Shown here: positions 29,736 to 42,074 of the stretch, piece after piece
Numbering within the stretch: the first letter of the stretch is position 1
Layout: each line of letters starts with the position of its first letter
Assembly (NCBI GenBank): GCA_015039365.1
Contig: WION01000269.1
Location: 1-64,000 of the forward strand
Source of the DNA: Amanita rubescens
Taxonomy: Eukaryota > Basidiomycota > Agaricomycetes > Agaricales > Amanitaceae
DNA: 64,000 nt
Reading direction: 5' to 3'
The notes under the pieces: generated by a model
Told to the model about the DNA's origin: nothing
The model's database searches: none
What the model saw: only the letters and a program-made list of their open reading frames with translations
Made by a program: the position numbers and the translations under genes

Positions 29736-29793
29736 TCCAACGAAAAACACGGGGTGACTTATCGGACTACTATCATCTTCGAACAGATCACAA

Positions 29794-31479
29794 ATGGCTG
29801 CCAATTTGCAGAAGAAAGCAATGCCCTATGGTACGTCGCCGCTCGTTGATCGAAGATCGTATTGGTATTCTTATCCGTTTACAATCCCTCAGTTCGTCTG
29901 GGCAACTCTGGGCTAAAGGTGTCCAAAATCATCCTCGGATGCATGTCGTATGGAACTCCAGAGTGGCAGTCTTGGGTTCTGCCCGAGGAAGAGTCGATCA
30001 AGCATATCAAAGCAGCGTGCGTTATCGACGTCTTTTTTATTTCTTCGCCCCAAGTCATAATTCACTACATAGATATGACGCTGGAATCAACACGTTTGAC
30101 ACGGCAAATGCAAGTATCACCTAGATAACGAGCGATTGATTCTGATTTACGTCTGCATTAGGTTTATTCCTACGGAGAGTCGGAAATCGTCCTCGGAAAA
30201 GCTATCAAACAACTCAATCTACCTAGAGAAGAGATAGTCGTGATGACCAAGGTCGGATAATCAGCCGCACTTATCAGCATATATTCATATATTCTTCTCT
30301 CTCGATTAGCTTTATGCCACTCTCGGACGCACTAAAAGCGAAAATCTCATGGGCGTTAACGTGGACGAGCTAGGTTACGTTAATCAGCACGGATTGAGCC
30401 GCAAGGTGAGTTTATTGGGACCAGTAATCCCGATCGCTCATCATTGTGTCGTGAATAGCATATATTTGATTCTGTCAAGGCAAGTCTGGAGCGGCTCCAG
30501 CTTGACCACATCGATCTGTTACAATGCACGTCTACTATCTTTTTTCGTGTGTGGTACCGTCTCTCATGTGTAATATCTACAGGCCATCGCTTCGATAATG
30601 ATACTCCAATCGAGGAAACGGTACGTATTCAAGATATTAAACGACACGATGCTTAGCAATCTCAAGATGCAAGCTTTGCACGACGTCGTCAAAGCGGGAT
30701 ACGTACGCTACATCGGGATGTCCTCGTGTTGGGCCTGGCAATGCGAGTAGTCCGATCTCGTTTATGCTCTCTCTCACTAACGCGCCACTCCTAGTCCATG
30801 CTATGCAGAGTACGTGTAACTGCGTCTTGACACTACGCATTCACTCATCTAATCGCTCAGATTATGCGATCGCGAACAAGCTAACACCCTTCATCTCAAT
30901 GCAAAACCACTACAGCTTAGTTTACCGCGAAGAGGAACGTGAAATGTTCCCAACCCTCAAAGTTCGCCCGCTCCTTTATCTATAAACTATCCACTGATCG
31001 ATCACTTGTTCAGCATTTCGGTGTTGGCTCCATCCCATGGTCGCCTCTCGGTCGTGGTCTTCTTACCCGACCACTGTCCGAAGACACGACCCGTAGCAAA
31101 GTAGACCGGTAAATCAATCTGTTCCCTTCCTCAACACATTCCCTAACAAGGAAGAACAGATTCATCGGGTCCTATTCAAAATCGGACGCGACCTCCGTTA
31201 TTGTCAACCGCGTCGAGGAAATTGCAAAGAAGCATCAGATATCCATGGCGCAGGTGTCGTTGGCGTGGATCATGTCGAAAGACCACGTCACGGCACCTAT
31301 CATTGGATCGACATCCTTGGAGCATTTCAAGGATATTATTGGTGGGTGAATCGCTTCAAAGATTGATTCTATTTTTGACATGACCGCACGAAGCGTCTGT
31401 AAACGTTCAACTTACGCCTGAAGAGATCAAGTATCTTGAGGAACCGTATACACCGAGAGATATTATCGGCCATACGTAA
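29794..31479 (+). CDS. Aldo-keto reductase, copy 2 (intact)
   Basis: This copy has the same exon-intron plan as AKR1 and nearly the same protein. It begins MAANLQKKAMPY and continues with RLGNSGLKVSKIILGCMSYG, DAGINTFDTA, YGESEIVLGKAIKQL and IVVMTK. It ends with DHIDLLQCHRFD, QNHYSLVYREEEREMFPTL and PRDIIGHT at a TAA stop. The Asp-Tyr-Lys-His tetrad is kept. Most differences from copy 1 are in introns or are synonymous or conservative, which suggests that both copies are under selection or that the duplication is young. Substrate and pathway are unknown. The region after the stop (to about 31795) still matches the AKR1 downstream region. Confidence 0.87.
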
Positions 31480-32261
31480 TCTCTGATGTACTACCTTTGT
31501 CGTTCCAGAACGTTATTGCATGATTGAGAAACCAAGTTTGATTCCGTCCCAGCAGGCAGTGTATGGAGGTCTGACCAGAAGGATACAGCCCTCAGCAGAC
31601 GGTGTTACAGACCATTAGACCCGTCTGTTGGTCGAAGCTTGAGTCTTGTGTGCAAGATGCTATAGAATTACCATCAGCGTCGTAGATTCCTCTTTAAAAT
31701 ATTCGTCTTAAAAAAGCTGGAATACAGCATATGGTGTAGGTTAAGCGTAGACCAAACTCTCAGAAGCGAATTTTGACGATAGATCAGGCCATTACATACT
31801 ATGGAATGCATACCGACCGAGGGGGATGTTACCAGAGCGCTAGGGTACAGGGCTCGGCGGCACTAGCCTTCACATGTTTCCTTCGTCTCAGGATACTTGT
31901 AAAAAAGTTCTGCGTTTCTTTGTGGCTAGGCGCAATCGTGACGTCAGTGCTATGTTTTGTTCAAAGCGATACGGCCTGGCGTGGGAAAGTCATTCTCGTT
32001 CGACGAATCTTACGCCTCCACTTCCAGTGAACGGTGTGCATCATGCGTATCTGCCTATTTCGAGTCGGATGCTGTTCTGTCCACTTACATTATGCTGATG
32101 ATGCGTTGCCGCAGGTGTCAACCAACTACTTCCCACCCGCAGTCGTGAGGTGACACACGGATGCTGCTTTTTCTGTTCGACTGCTTGATCCTGCGTAATG
32201 AAAGGTAGCATGGTCATCAGCCGACTCCAACAAGTCGCCAACGTCGAGTTGAAGAACGGAC
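31480..32261. other. Intergenic region between AKR2 and AKR3
   Basis: The first 300 bases are homologous to the region after AKR1 (5531-5830). The rest resembles a decayed AKR promoter (for example GCTTGATCCTGCGTAATGAAAG before AKR3) that has lost its TATAAA. No gene is seen. Confidence 0.5.
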
Positions 32262-33385
32262 ATGGAGGCTAAATTGCAGAAATGAATGTCTTACGGTACG
32301 GTGTCACGCGCGACCGCTGGTTGATGATATTCATAATAGTATGCTCATTCAATTCTCCCAGTTCTGCTGGATAACTTCGGCCTTGGGATTATCTTGGGCT
32401 GCATGGCCTATGGACCTCCGGAACGTTTTCCTCGGATTCTACCCGAAGAAGACTCGTTTAAGCGTATCAAAGCAGCGTGCGTTTGTCAATGTCTCCGATG
32501 ATTTCCTTCGCACACTGAGTACGCAACTTCCACGTAGATACGACGCCGGTATCAATACATTCGACACAGCAAATTCCAGTATATCTTGAAGATTCCAGTT
32601 CATACCCACGTATCTATAACAGGCTTACTCCTACTGAGAGTCAGAAACCATCTTCGGCAAAGCCATCAAACATCTCTGTCTGCCTAGAGAAGAGATCATC
32701 GTGATGACCAACTGGTTGGACCACTTTTGCCCTGTTCGTCAGCACGTACTTATTTTTTCGATCAGCTTTATGCTACTGTGGGGCGTACTAAAGGCAAAAA
32801 ACTCATAGGCGTCAAGATAGATGAACTAGGCTACGTCAACCAGCATGGGTTGAGCTGCAAGGTGCTTCAATACTTGTTGCTCCGTCGCGAATAGCATATA
32901 TTCGATTCCGTCAAGGCAAGTCTTGAGTGACTCCAGCTAGACTATATCGATGTATTGCAATGCACGTGAATCTTTTTCGCATCCCCGGTCCTGTCTCTCA
33001 CGCGTACAGGCCATTGCTTCGATTACTATACTCCCGACCATCCATCTAGTTTTTTGGGGGGTCGGGTCCTGCCGCGGTATTCTTTCTCAATCACTTTCTA
33101 ATGGGATTGTCAGATTATTCAAGTCTTATTCAAAACCCGATGCCACCTGTGTTATTACTTTCCATGGGTCAGGTGTGTTTGGCGTGGATCATGTCGAAAG
33201 CTCACGTCACGGCTCCTAATCGGATCGACCTCTTTGGAGCCTTTGAATGATATTGTTGGTGAGTAAATTACTCTGATGACTTTTTCTTTTTTTGACGAGT
33301 CCACGAAGCGTCTGTAAACGTTCAGCTTACACTTGAGGAGATCAAGTACTCATTTACGCCCCGGGAAATCATAGACCACTCCTGA
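32262..33385 (+). pseudogene. Aldo-keto reductase, copy 3 (decayed)
   Basis: The ATG at 32262 gives M-E-A-K-L-Q-K and then a TGA, where copies 1 and 2 continue K-G/A-M-P-Y. Recognisable but broken pieces follow: D-A-G-I-N-T-F-D-T-A, S-E-T-I-F-G-K-A-I-K-H-L preceded by a stop, I-I-V-M-T, D-E-L-G-Y-V-N-Q-H-G-L, and the 3' end P-R-E-I-I-D-H-S. About 400 bases of the central exons (from after the substrate-loop region to the F-K-S-Y-S segment) are deleted at about 33050-33110. The promoter has no TATAAA. It is a clear pseudogene. Confidence 0.83.
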
Positions 33386-33633
33386 TTTCTAGATGTTCTT
33401 ATGTCGTTCGAGAATGTGAAACAAGGGACCGATATTATAACGGTTTTTGCGAAAACATAAGTTCATCATTCCACCTAAGTAAATGGCACTTCTAATCGTA
33501 TTGTTCAAAAGAGGTACATATGTTCAGATATTGAAGACTGCTCAGGCGGCGGGCGCAGGGACGGCTGAAGCCCTTGAGAAACGATTAAGGACAGGCTGCC
33601 AAACTCATTGAAAAAATTACGAGATACTTACCA

Positions 33634-34934
33634 TCATTCATCATCGTCTGAGACGGGTGGGGTACCCTCCCAGAAAGGTTTGGTGCTAGGCCGCCAACCT
33701 GACGGATGGTCAAAATATACACTTGACAGTGTTTGGTCTAGGACCACAATTTGTTGTAGATTGGGCCATGCTTGTCTCAGGTCTCTAATAAAGCGCGTAT
33801 TTACTAGATCCTGGAGCAACGGTTCTAGGTCCTCCACTTCTGTTTGCGGAGTGTAGAAGGTGAGAGTATGTACTGTTTTGAACTGCGTTAAGGATTTGAT
33901 GAAATTAGAGGATTGCCATGGTTTCTGTGATTCGATGAGTATTGGATAAAATCGAGAGAGGTTGGTACTTACTTGTGCTATCTCGCGGATGGTAATACTG
34001 AGATATGGGCAATTCAACAAGTTCAGGTAAATTGCCATCGCTTCTGCTGCTTCATGAAACAAGCTGATATTTTCGTCTGTAATCCCGAAGAGGTCAAATG
34101 TGAGACGGCATGTATCTTGTTGATAATAACCCCTGGGACACTTTCTTAGCGACATTGCAATATCCCGGCACACTTGGTGCGCCTTTCCAGGACGATGAGA
34201 TAAAGGAAGAATGTCCAAGACAGGATTACGTGCTGAACAGTCTAACATGAAGATTGGCATAGTGCGATGGTGAGATTCCATGCTCCGAAACAGTTGGCTG
34301 ATGAAGTTGGTCAGATGAGACCAGGGAATAGAATCATAGTAGATTCCTAGGAGCCGTAGATGAGGCTGGTCCACAATTATCCCTTCGAGATCATGGGTGT
34401 GTGCCAGGAATAGCGTGTCGAGTTTGAAACAACCGCCCCTGTACAAATCCCAGATCCGATACCAATAAATGTGGTCTCTAGTGTAGTGCTGCAGACAAAC
34501 CTAATCGCTCGGCTGAAAACCCCATCAGATGGATCCACCAGCATGTGGTCGTAAACAACACGCAGATCGATCAAATTTGACATGTTGGGTAGCGCCTCGG
34601 ATAGCTTAATTAGGATGGAGTGGTGTGTCTCCTTGGAATTGTACACGCCAACTTGTTCAAATTCGATATATAACACCTTTACCATGGCCGCTTTCCGTGT
34701 GTTAGAGGCCAATGTATGCAACAACGATCTATCTTCTTTCAACTCCCACGATTTCCACGTTTGGTCCCGTATCAAGTCGAATGGCCAGGCGCAGAAATAG
34801 ATGTGGCTATAGATTATGCATTCGGCTGCGTCTCGCAGCGAGGAATGTACCTGGGCAAGAGAACACAGATCACTGTGTGAACAAAATTGCATTATCTGAA
34901 GCTGTATTTCGAGAGCGAGGTTTTCGAAATGCAT
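33634..34934 (-). CDS. F-box protein
   Basis: F-box proteins recruit substrates to SCF ubiquitin ligases. The start at 34934 gives MHFENLALEIQLQIMQFC, with an F-box at about residues 5-45 (LALEIQLQIM...DLCSLAQVHSSLRDAA). A 62-nt intron (34439-34500, GTTTGT...TACAG) joins exon 2, which continues GGCFKLDTLFLAH and runs to P-P-V-S-D-D-D-E at 33634, for a total of about 412 residues. The C-terminal part is Leu- and Ile-rich without regular LRRs and would bind the target. It sits between AKR3 and the AKR4 stub, on the opposite strand. It is not closely similar to the F-box genes of the 42-55 kb array. Confidence 0.75.
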
Positions 34935-35538
34935 GTTACTCGGTGTGGAGGTTGCTTCAGTAGTGCGATTAGTGTTAGTGGCGAGAGTTTGATGAACTTA
35001 CGAAGAGGCTGCGTTGTAAAGTCTCTCAAAGATATCAAGTGTAAAAATAGATGTTGTGACCGTGTCACGTACTATACATGTTCACCTCCCCCATCACCGT
35101 TTTCACTTTCCTCTAACTAACCGGAGATGGTTGGGGATTATACCGAGAATCATTCGTATATGAAGCACGAATTATAATGGGCTAGGCTGAGGAATAGGCG
35201 TGGGGATGGAAAAACGAGGTTGTGCGATAATGCTGCCAAGTTTGTCGTAGGTCCCTGCGGGAACACGAATCAATAATTCCCCGTTGTACGGGATATTATC
35301 AAGGTAGGAAAGAGTATTTCGACTCGGATGTTGCTCCGCGTTCTTACATCATATGATGACGGCAGAAGAAACAGTTCCATTATCACTGCTAGGTCGCACT
35401 AGGTAACGCAAGAGCACTGCTGTTCGTCAGTTGTTTGATCCTCCGTATTAAGAATCCGACTCTTCGTAATTCACCAACTATAAAGCCAGGAGAAAGAATG
35501 CAAGTTGACCCATCAGCCATCGTCATCTTTGAGCAGAA
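34935..35538. other. Divergent interval with AKR4 promoter remnant
   Basis: No gene is seen. From about 35390 the sequence resembles the other AKR promoters and keeps a TATAAA at 35479-35484, 60 bases before the AKR4 ATG. Confidence 0.5.
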
Positions 35539-35945
35539 ATGAACGTCGATTTGCAGAAGAAAGGAATGCCCTACGGTAGGTCTCCTTGCCACTCGTCCCG
35601 AGTCATTAATACTCATCTGTGCAATTCGCCTTAGTTCGGCTGGGCAACTCCGGACTCAAGGTCTCCAAGATTATCCTGGGCTGCGCGTCGTATGGATATC
35701 CGGACCACTCTCTCGTCCATTCTGCGAACCAGCCCCGGCTCTTTGTTCCGCCACCTGCAGCGGTTCCTGCACCTGCACTTGCACCTGCACCATCAGCAGC
35801 AGCATCAGCTCCTCCATCTCTCGTATTTCAAGCCCACCCTCCTATGAATGCGTCAGACTGGAAGGATTCCACTCGGAATACGGTGAACTTACACCAGACG
35901 CTTAAGCCTCGGACCTCAACAAAGAGTTTTCCATGGCAACGTTGA
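35539..35945 (+). pseudogene. Aldo-keto reductase, copy 4: 5' stub fused to Pro/Ala-rich frame
   Basis: Exon 1 (M-N-V-D-L-Q-K-K-G-M-P-Y) and the first half of exon 2 (RLGNSGLKVSKIILGCASYG, then Y-P-D-H) match the AKR family, with a proper GTAGGT...TTAG intron between them. After about 35710 all similarity ends. The frame stays open for about 80 more codons rich in Pro and Ala, encoded partly by a CTGCAC-type hexamer repeat, and stops at 35945. The nucleotide-binding barrel is lost, so no AKR activity is possible. The hybrid frame could be translated because its promoter survives (inference). Confidence 0.65.
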
Positions 35946-38711
35946 GCGCTATGCTGGAATACTTTCTCGCGTCGTTTCTGATGTCCATTTCAAAATATTG
36001 AATTTTACTTTCCTATGTACATGGAAAAGATTGACTGGTAATATCTAACTAGACTGTCTTCAGCAATGAAAACCAGAAAACACGATAGCAAAATGCTCGC
36101 ACACCTCCTGAACCCGGATCCCTCGATAACCCTAAATACATCCAAGCGCTAGGTGAACCAACACATGACCCGAGTCCTGCATAACAGCAAGGAGCGAAGG
36201 ACGCTAGGAAAGCAGGTAATTGAACGTCATGCCAAGAATTTCCTTTTTTGGATGTTGAACCACAACTCAGCCAGTAACTCAGCCCGTAACTCAGCGAAGC
36301 TGAAGAGCAAACAACCCTGACAACGTCGGCAGGACAAAACTTGCGCTAAGGCTCGATCATGAAGGTCCATGACCAGCTAAACGAGTGGTAGAAGGCCTGA
36401 ACGATAGCAGGATGATGGTACTCCAATTTCACGTTCAGCGAGTTTTTTGACGGTAAGCGTTGTTTCTCCCGCGCATTTGCGCTTTGTTTGAAACACTGAT
36501 GGGGGAACGTCGTTCTAGACATGAACGTAACCACACCATTGCCCTCTTTCCGATGACGCATCATCTTGATTAATGATAAATAATGGCAGCCCGTGACCGC
36601 ACAAGCTCCGTGCAGACTTGACGATGTTGTTTCAAATATTAATATCACTAGCCCATAAATATTCCTTAATCAATTGGAGAGACTGAGTAAGATACATTGA
36701 ATACCTGACTAGCCATTCGGAAGTCGAGCAACGCGCATTGTCGCGTCCACCAGAGCGGGGTTGAATCTTCCGTTGGGGTCCTAAGCTTCAACAATCCCTC
36801 CTCCGTCTTCGTGGCTTTATAAATACGCACTGGGAGGAGTAAACCGGAATTAGACGGGTATATAAAACATTTGAAAAAAGGCCCAACTCACAAAGTCCTG
36901 TCGAATGCTCGTCGCTCTTCGTGTGACGAGGTAACCAGTGCTAGAGTACAATGTGCTGATTGTCGGAGCCCAAAACTCGCTATTCACGAGCTTCTAGAAG
37001 GTACGGGGGCATCTTCCAGTTGTGGAGGACCACGAAAGCCCAGATCGAATTTCAGGAGCACCAAACTCACGCGGTTCGTCAGAGAAACGCGAGTCGATGG
37101 CCGCGAAACAGGTAAATTTACGGCCGTAGTAGGTCTAGTAGTCGTCTGGAGTGATGTACGATGTCAATGAGATTTTTAGCAATTTTTACGATGCTCGAAT
37201 GGGAGTCAGAGCGAGAGAGTTGGGGTGAAAACGAAAACAAGCAAAAGCTTGGTAAGCAATTTCACAAGTCGTCAGTCAATCGCAGGTGAGTTTATGTCTG
37301 TCCATTATCATGGTCGCCTGGGCTGGTAACTAATTTTCCCTGGTCAGTAGGAGGAGCCATGTCTCCAGAACCTGGGGGGAAGACAGGAATCCCTGGTGGG
37401 CAGTCTCACCTGGTAGTAAGTGATTACAGCAATCGAACCAAAAGCAGAAAAACAACATCACTCCCGGATTCTTGCCCGTTTAGGGTCTACCGATCGTTAA
37501 ATGGCCACCCGCAGCACCCCAATACCTGAATTCAGGAGAAAATGAAAACCCCCCCCTGACTCGGGGTATGTCGTACAGATTGGATCTGATAGGCAAGCCA
37601 AGTCGAGCCATGAGGCAATGAAAGCTGGGAAAACAGCCCGTTAACCAAAACGCGGTTGTGATTAACATGCTTGGTGGGCGCAACGCGTCATGCACACGAC
37701 TGGAATAAAACCCAAACGCTAGAGCCCTTCATTATTCTAGGAGAACGCGACATTGCAACGATGGTCAGTTACAAGTACGCGTGGTGGGAGTGTCCGTTCT
37801 TTAATTAGCAGACTAGGAGGGCATTCACACCAGACCAGATACTCGATACATAGATGATAATGCCTCAGATCGTCATTACGGCAACCCTGGAATGGGGATA
37901 CTATGATACGCATGTGATTCATGCTTCTCTGGGCGACATAGTGGTACTTCCAAACCGATCCCATTGGATCTTCGACTTGCAAGAGCCAAAAGGCTGCATT
38001 TCAACGACCCTCCCCAGCGACCCTCCAACCAAAATCTGTAACGGATTCAATCTCCAGCTCAGACTTTAAGCATTGCCAAGGAACGAAAAGGCCGAATGGG
38101 AAAGTACGCTTGACGTTTGATTAGTAGTACGCCCAAAGCGTACAGGCGATCGTGACACGAACCCGCAAACCCAGATTGGTGACAGGTCTTCCACAGCCCT
38201 GTCCCGACTTTCCAACGCACAATTTGAAATTCGGCGAGCCACAAAATGTGAAAGGCGCGTCACTTCCGCAAATGGTGTTATGTTCTCCCACCTGCTTCAA
38301 ATATGAGCAAAAAATAAAGTGCGCACTTTGCATTCTTTGTTACTATTAGACGCCTTGACGAACCGTGAAATTGTCCAAAGGTCGATTGAGAGCAAAATAG
38401 CATGTACTAGAAGCACTGTACGTGTTGTTCCTGCCGCTTGTCGCCATAACCTATGGTCCTCCACCTCCATTCCAAGTGTGACGCCCAGAAAAGAGTTCGT
38501 CACACGTGGACGTTTCTTATTGTCTCCCTCCCAGCCTATGCCAAAAGGGGATTGCACGAGGGCCCAGTTTGATAGGGTTTGAACACAATAGTACTAAACA
38601 TCCAACGTAAATGCTGGTCCTGTATTAACTCGTGTTTTCTCTCCGGGGCCACCTTTGCACAGCACCTTTTCCTCTTTCTGGTACTCTGGCAGTATATATA
38701 CGGCTCACGGC
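35946..38711. other. Long region without a recognised gene
   Basis: In about 2.8 kb I find only short open frames. A minus-strand stretch at about 36710-36830 (E-E-G-L-L-K-L and T-P-L-W-W-T-R-Q-C-A-L-L-D-F-R) is bounded by splice-like sites and might be an exon of an unknown gene. A plus-strand frame at 37854-38069 has no recognised domain. A TATATATA run at about 38692 lies just before the next gene. Confidence 0.4.
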
Positions 38712-40089
38712 ATGCCGTCTTCTTTCAAGAACTCAATTCGAGGTCTTCTGGCTTCAGTTCGTGGCTCCGTAATGGATGCCCCAGGCGCAAGCCTGAACGA
38801 TGCCGTTCAGAAGATCCTGAGTCACCAGCACGCTCTGGGTTGGACAAACTCAGCTTTTTCTATCATCGTTCAGTCCAATTACGGCCCTGCACTTCTCAAT
38901 GCGCTGCAAAACGATATTCGCGTCCATAAGGCCGCTCACTACAAGAAGCGTACACGAATGCTCTTTAAGGGTATCGTGGAGCACGAATTTGTCGTCGTGC
39001 ATTTACGCTTTGGTACCAAAGAGATCCTACTCCGCGTAGATCGATCCATTGGCCCAAGAAAGTACAAACAAACGGAGAAGAGCACGGAAGTCAGCGGTTC
39101 TTCCAACACGGGCTCACCTGTATCACCTCCCGGCTCATCATCCCCTGCTCCCAGTTCTGGATCCGCCTCTTCTATTGGATCGATTCTCGTATTCCCAGCG
39201 CTCCTAGTCAACTACTGTGTTTGCCGGTTATCCAAGATCGCCAACATATCATCCCCTGATCGTTGGGCGCGCGACACAATTGTCACAATTGAAAAGGTTC
39301 CAAGCGACTCTTATGAAGTGACAACTATCGAATACGCTGGCTCGTCGTCCAAATGGCCTAGTCTTTGGGATCTTATCCACCTCGTCGAATTCGTCCACGA
39401 GCAGGATGAGAATTATGACACATTCGACGCCCAGTGTTACTGGTTCGCCGATACGATCTCGGCATTGCTCGCGGGTTGGTGCGATAATGCTAGAGTAACG
39501 CTGAATCATGGGTGGAAGGGAATCCGGTCGAAGGATCTGTCGGTACCAGCACCGGGAACATTAAAAGGTCTGCCGATCTACAGGCGGGATAAGGTGATCA
39601 TCCAGACGCAGAAGGCTGGTCTTGCCGAATATGTTAGACAGTCAACACAACGAGTAAGCGAACTAATGTTACTCTCAAACATTGGCTGACGTTTCGATAT
39701 CTTAGACTCTTGAACATCTCGACAGCCTTAAGGGAGGTGACCTGAAGGGCCGGCGGATGAAAGCCGAAGCTGAAGAGAGGGCGAGAGAAGCTGAAGAGAG
39801 GGCGGAGGCGAGGGCGAGAGAAGCGGAAGAGAGGGCGGAGGCGAGGGCAAGAGAAGCTGAAAGAGCCGAGGCTCGGGTGAATGAAATTGAAGCCCAGTTG
39901 AAGATTGAACATGAGGCACGGTTGAGGTCAGAAATGCGACTGCAGGTATCAGAGACTCGAGTCCATGAGTTGTCGACAGAACTCAAGAAAGTCGATGCAC
40001 GAGCTTCTCACTCCGATGCACTAACGGCATCGATTATGACTGGTCTTGACGATCAGCAATCATGGCATGGACCTTCTGTTATTGTATAG
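38712..40089 (+). CDS. Uncharacterised protein with Cys-aromatic motif and C-terminal coiled coil
   Basis: Exon 1 from the ATG at 38712 encodes about 325 residues. A helical N-terminus is followed by an F-V-V-V-H-L-R-F segment, a Ser/Pro-rich linker (about residues 135-165), a short hydrophobic segment (ILVFPALLVNYCVC) and a conserved-looking block with F-D-A-Q-C-Y-W-F-A-D-T-I. A GTAAGC...TTAG intron of about 56 nt joins exon 2, which is almost entirely coiled coil (repeated A-E-A-R-A-R-E-A-E-E-R units). Many basidiomycete proteins pair a Cys-aromatic-aromatic-Phe-Ala motif with such tails; whether they are papain-like or acyltransferase-like enzymes is unknown to me. A TATA-like run at 38692 is so close to this ATG that a later start (M at 38772, opening M-D-A-P-G-A-S-L) is possible. 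Confidence 0.7.
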
Positions 40090-42074
40090 ACAGTATGTCT
40101 CATTTTCTGCCATTATTCACGATACTCACATCTAGTTCTTCCAGTTATATCCCAAATATCAATTCATAAACCACAATCAATTGTATTACACAGCCTTATT
40201 CTTATCAAATATCCACGACAATGTGCGCAATTGGCGCACGTATATAGATCACTACTACATGGGCAAGTACTAAAGTGTACTCGACTATTGTTTACGATAG
40301 AAGCTTGCATAACGTATAGATTTTGATGATCGAGTCAAACCACCCGCAGTGCGAAAACCTGATACGTTGGACGTCCGGATATTAAGTAGTGCGTTCGACA
40401 CTGGCATCTGGAACACTGGCGCAACGAAGAAGATGATTGTGTCAGACAAAGGACATACAAGATTCATTCGTCGACCATACAATCCAGAAACTCTTTCGAT
40501 CTCCTCAATTTGGTCTCTCTTGACAGGTTTCCCTGGCGTTGGATGCAATATTGGTCAAGGTAGGTATTGAGCTGCAATTCTTTTAGTTGGTTTATGCCGT
40601 CGATTGTCTTCAGCACAGGCAGTTGCAACTGAGCGCAGCATCAGCAGGCAGAGAATGAAGCACAAATGGATAGGATTACGATCTCAGGGAGGGTTTCAGT
40701 GCCATTTTGACATTTTCCAGTCCCGCTGTTGCTATTGTATGCCTACAGTTCATTTGAGCCCAGAGCCAACGGAGCAAGAAAAAGAGAAAATGTGACGTAG
40801 GATATACCGCACTTTTATTGACATGAGCTTGAGTGGTCGAATCTCTCGGCGCAACTCTAGCTGGATAAGTGGTTGCATTGCCTGTACTATGAGAATGCCT
40901 GGAAGTACATCTGCAAGAATGCCTGGAAGCACATCCGCAAGAATGGCTGGCTCGATGACCCTGCCTACATTTTCTGCGATTAGCATGGTCAACGTTTCAA
41001 CGTTCAACGTTCAACAATAATACTTAGCGTTTGTTACGAACGTCCAGCCCCGCTCAAAGTAAGATCAAAACAATACCAAATATGCATTGATCCGCCTGCA
41101 TCATTACCTGAACTGTACCACCACTGCATGTGAATTGCAACGTGAATCTAGTAAACAACTATTATCGTGGCGCGCACGATCTTTCAGGATCAGGCTTCAA
41201 ACCCACCCATCTTCTTCGCCGCGATCCACCCTAGGAACGATTCTCAGGCTCTAAGATTCGGGTTTTGACTTGGGAAATTGTGGCGAATGAGCATATCGAT
41301 ACTACAAACACCAACATCGTCATCATCACACTCTCCTCTTCTTCCACTAAGCTGGTTGCCTATCATACCAGTTATCACTATTCCGGAGGTCGCGGTGGCT
41401 AGAAGTGTGCGCGTGACACTTACCTACAATCGCTCGATCATCTTGTAATTCGACGAGCCGGAGGCATTTAGACGAGCCCTAGCAGTTCAAGTAGCGGAAT
41501 TCGAAGTCTGGTGTTCTCTTTGCACCAGGTGATTCGCACCTTGGTTCCGATATTTGCATATTGAAGTCTTGTGGTCTCAAAAAGATGATGTGCTCTCTGC
41601 GAGTGAGAGTTGTATTTGCCGTTTTTGCCGTCGGACGAGCTGGCCTGGAACTCGGTTTTTACCGTCGGACGAACTCGGGCCGGAAGCCAAAAATAAAACC
41701 AAATAATTAATAGGACTGGACTAGAAGGCCAACTTCGCCCGCACAACTTACATTTATTCATGGTTATCATACAAGCTGCGATTTCTACTGATGGGTGATC
41801 ATAGATAGTGTATACGTGGATGATAAAGGCCGCGGACGGGCATCACGTTCTATTTACATATATTTACGGCTTGTCATCGGCAGCGACTCGGACTGCTCGA
41901 AACCTTCACCCTGCGTCTAGTCCATCATAAATGCTGTCTAGATTTATAACATTTCTATTCGCGTCTCGGCGCGCATGGTGTTATAAAGGGGTACAGGCGG
42001 TGCAGTCGAAGCATCGATGCAAGACAACAAAACCACTCTGAGACCTACTTCTCGAGAATAGCCCCACCTTCTCC
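40090..42074. other. Region without a recognised gene
   Basis: Two minus-strand frames (40285-40548 and 40750-41007) could be exons of one unknown small gene. The second contains a doubled I-L-A-D-V-L-P-G unit from a 24-bp tandem duplication near 40895-40945. From 41020 to 42074 nothing is seen except the promoter of F-box A. Confidence 0.35.
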
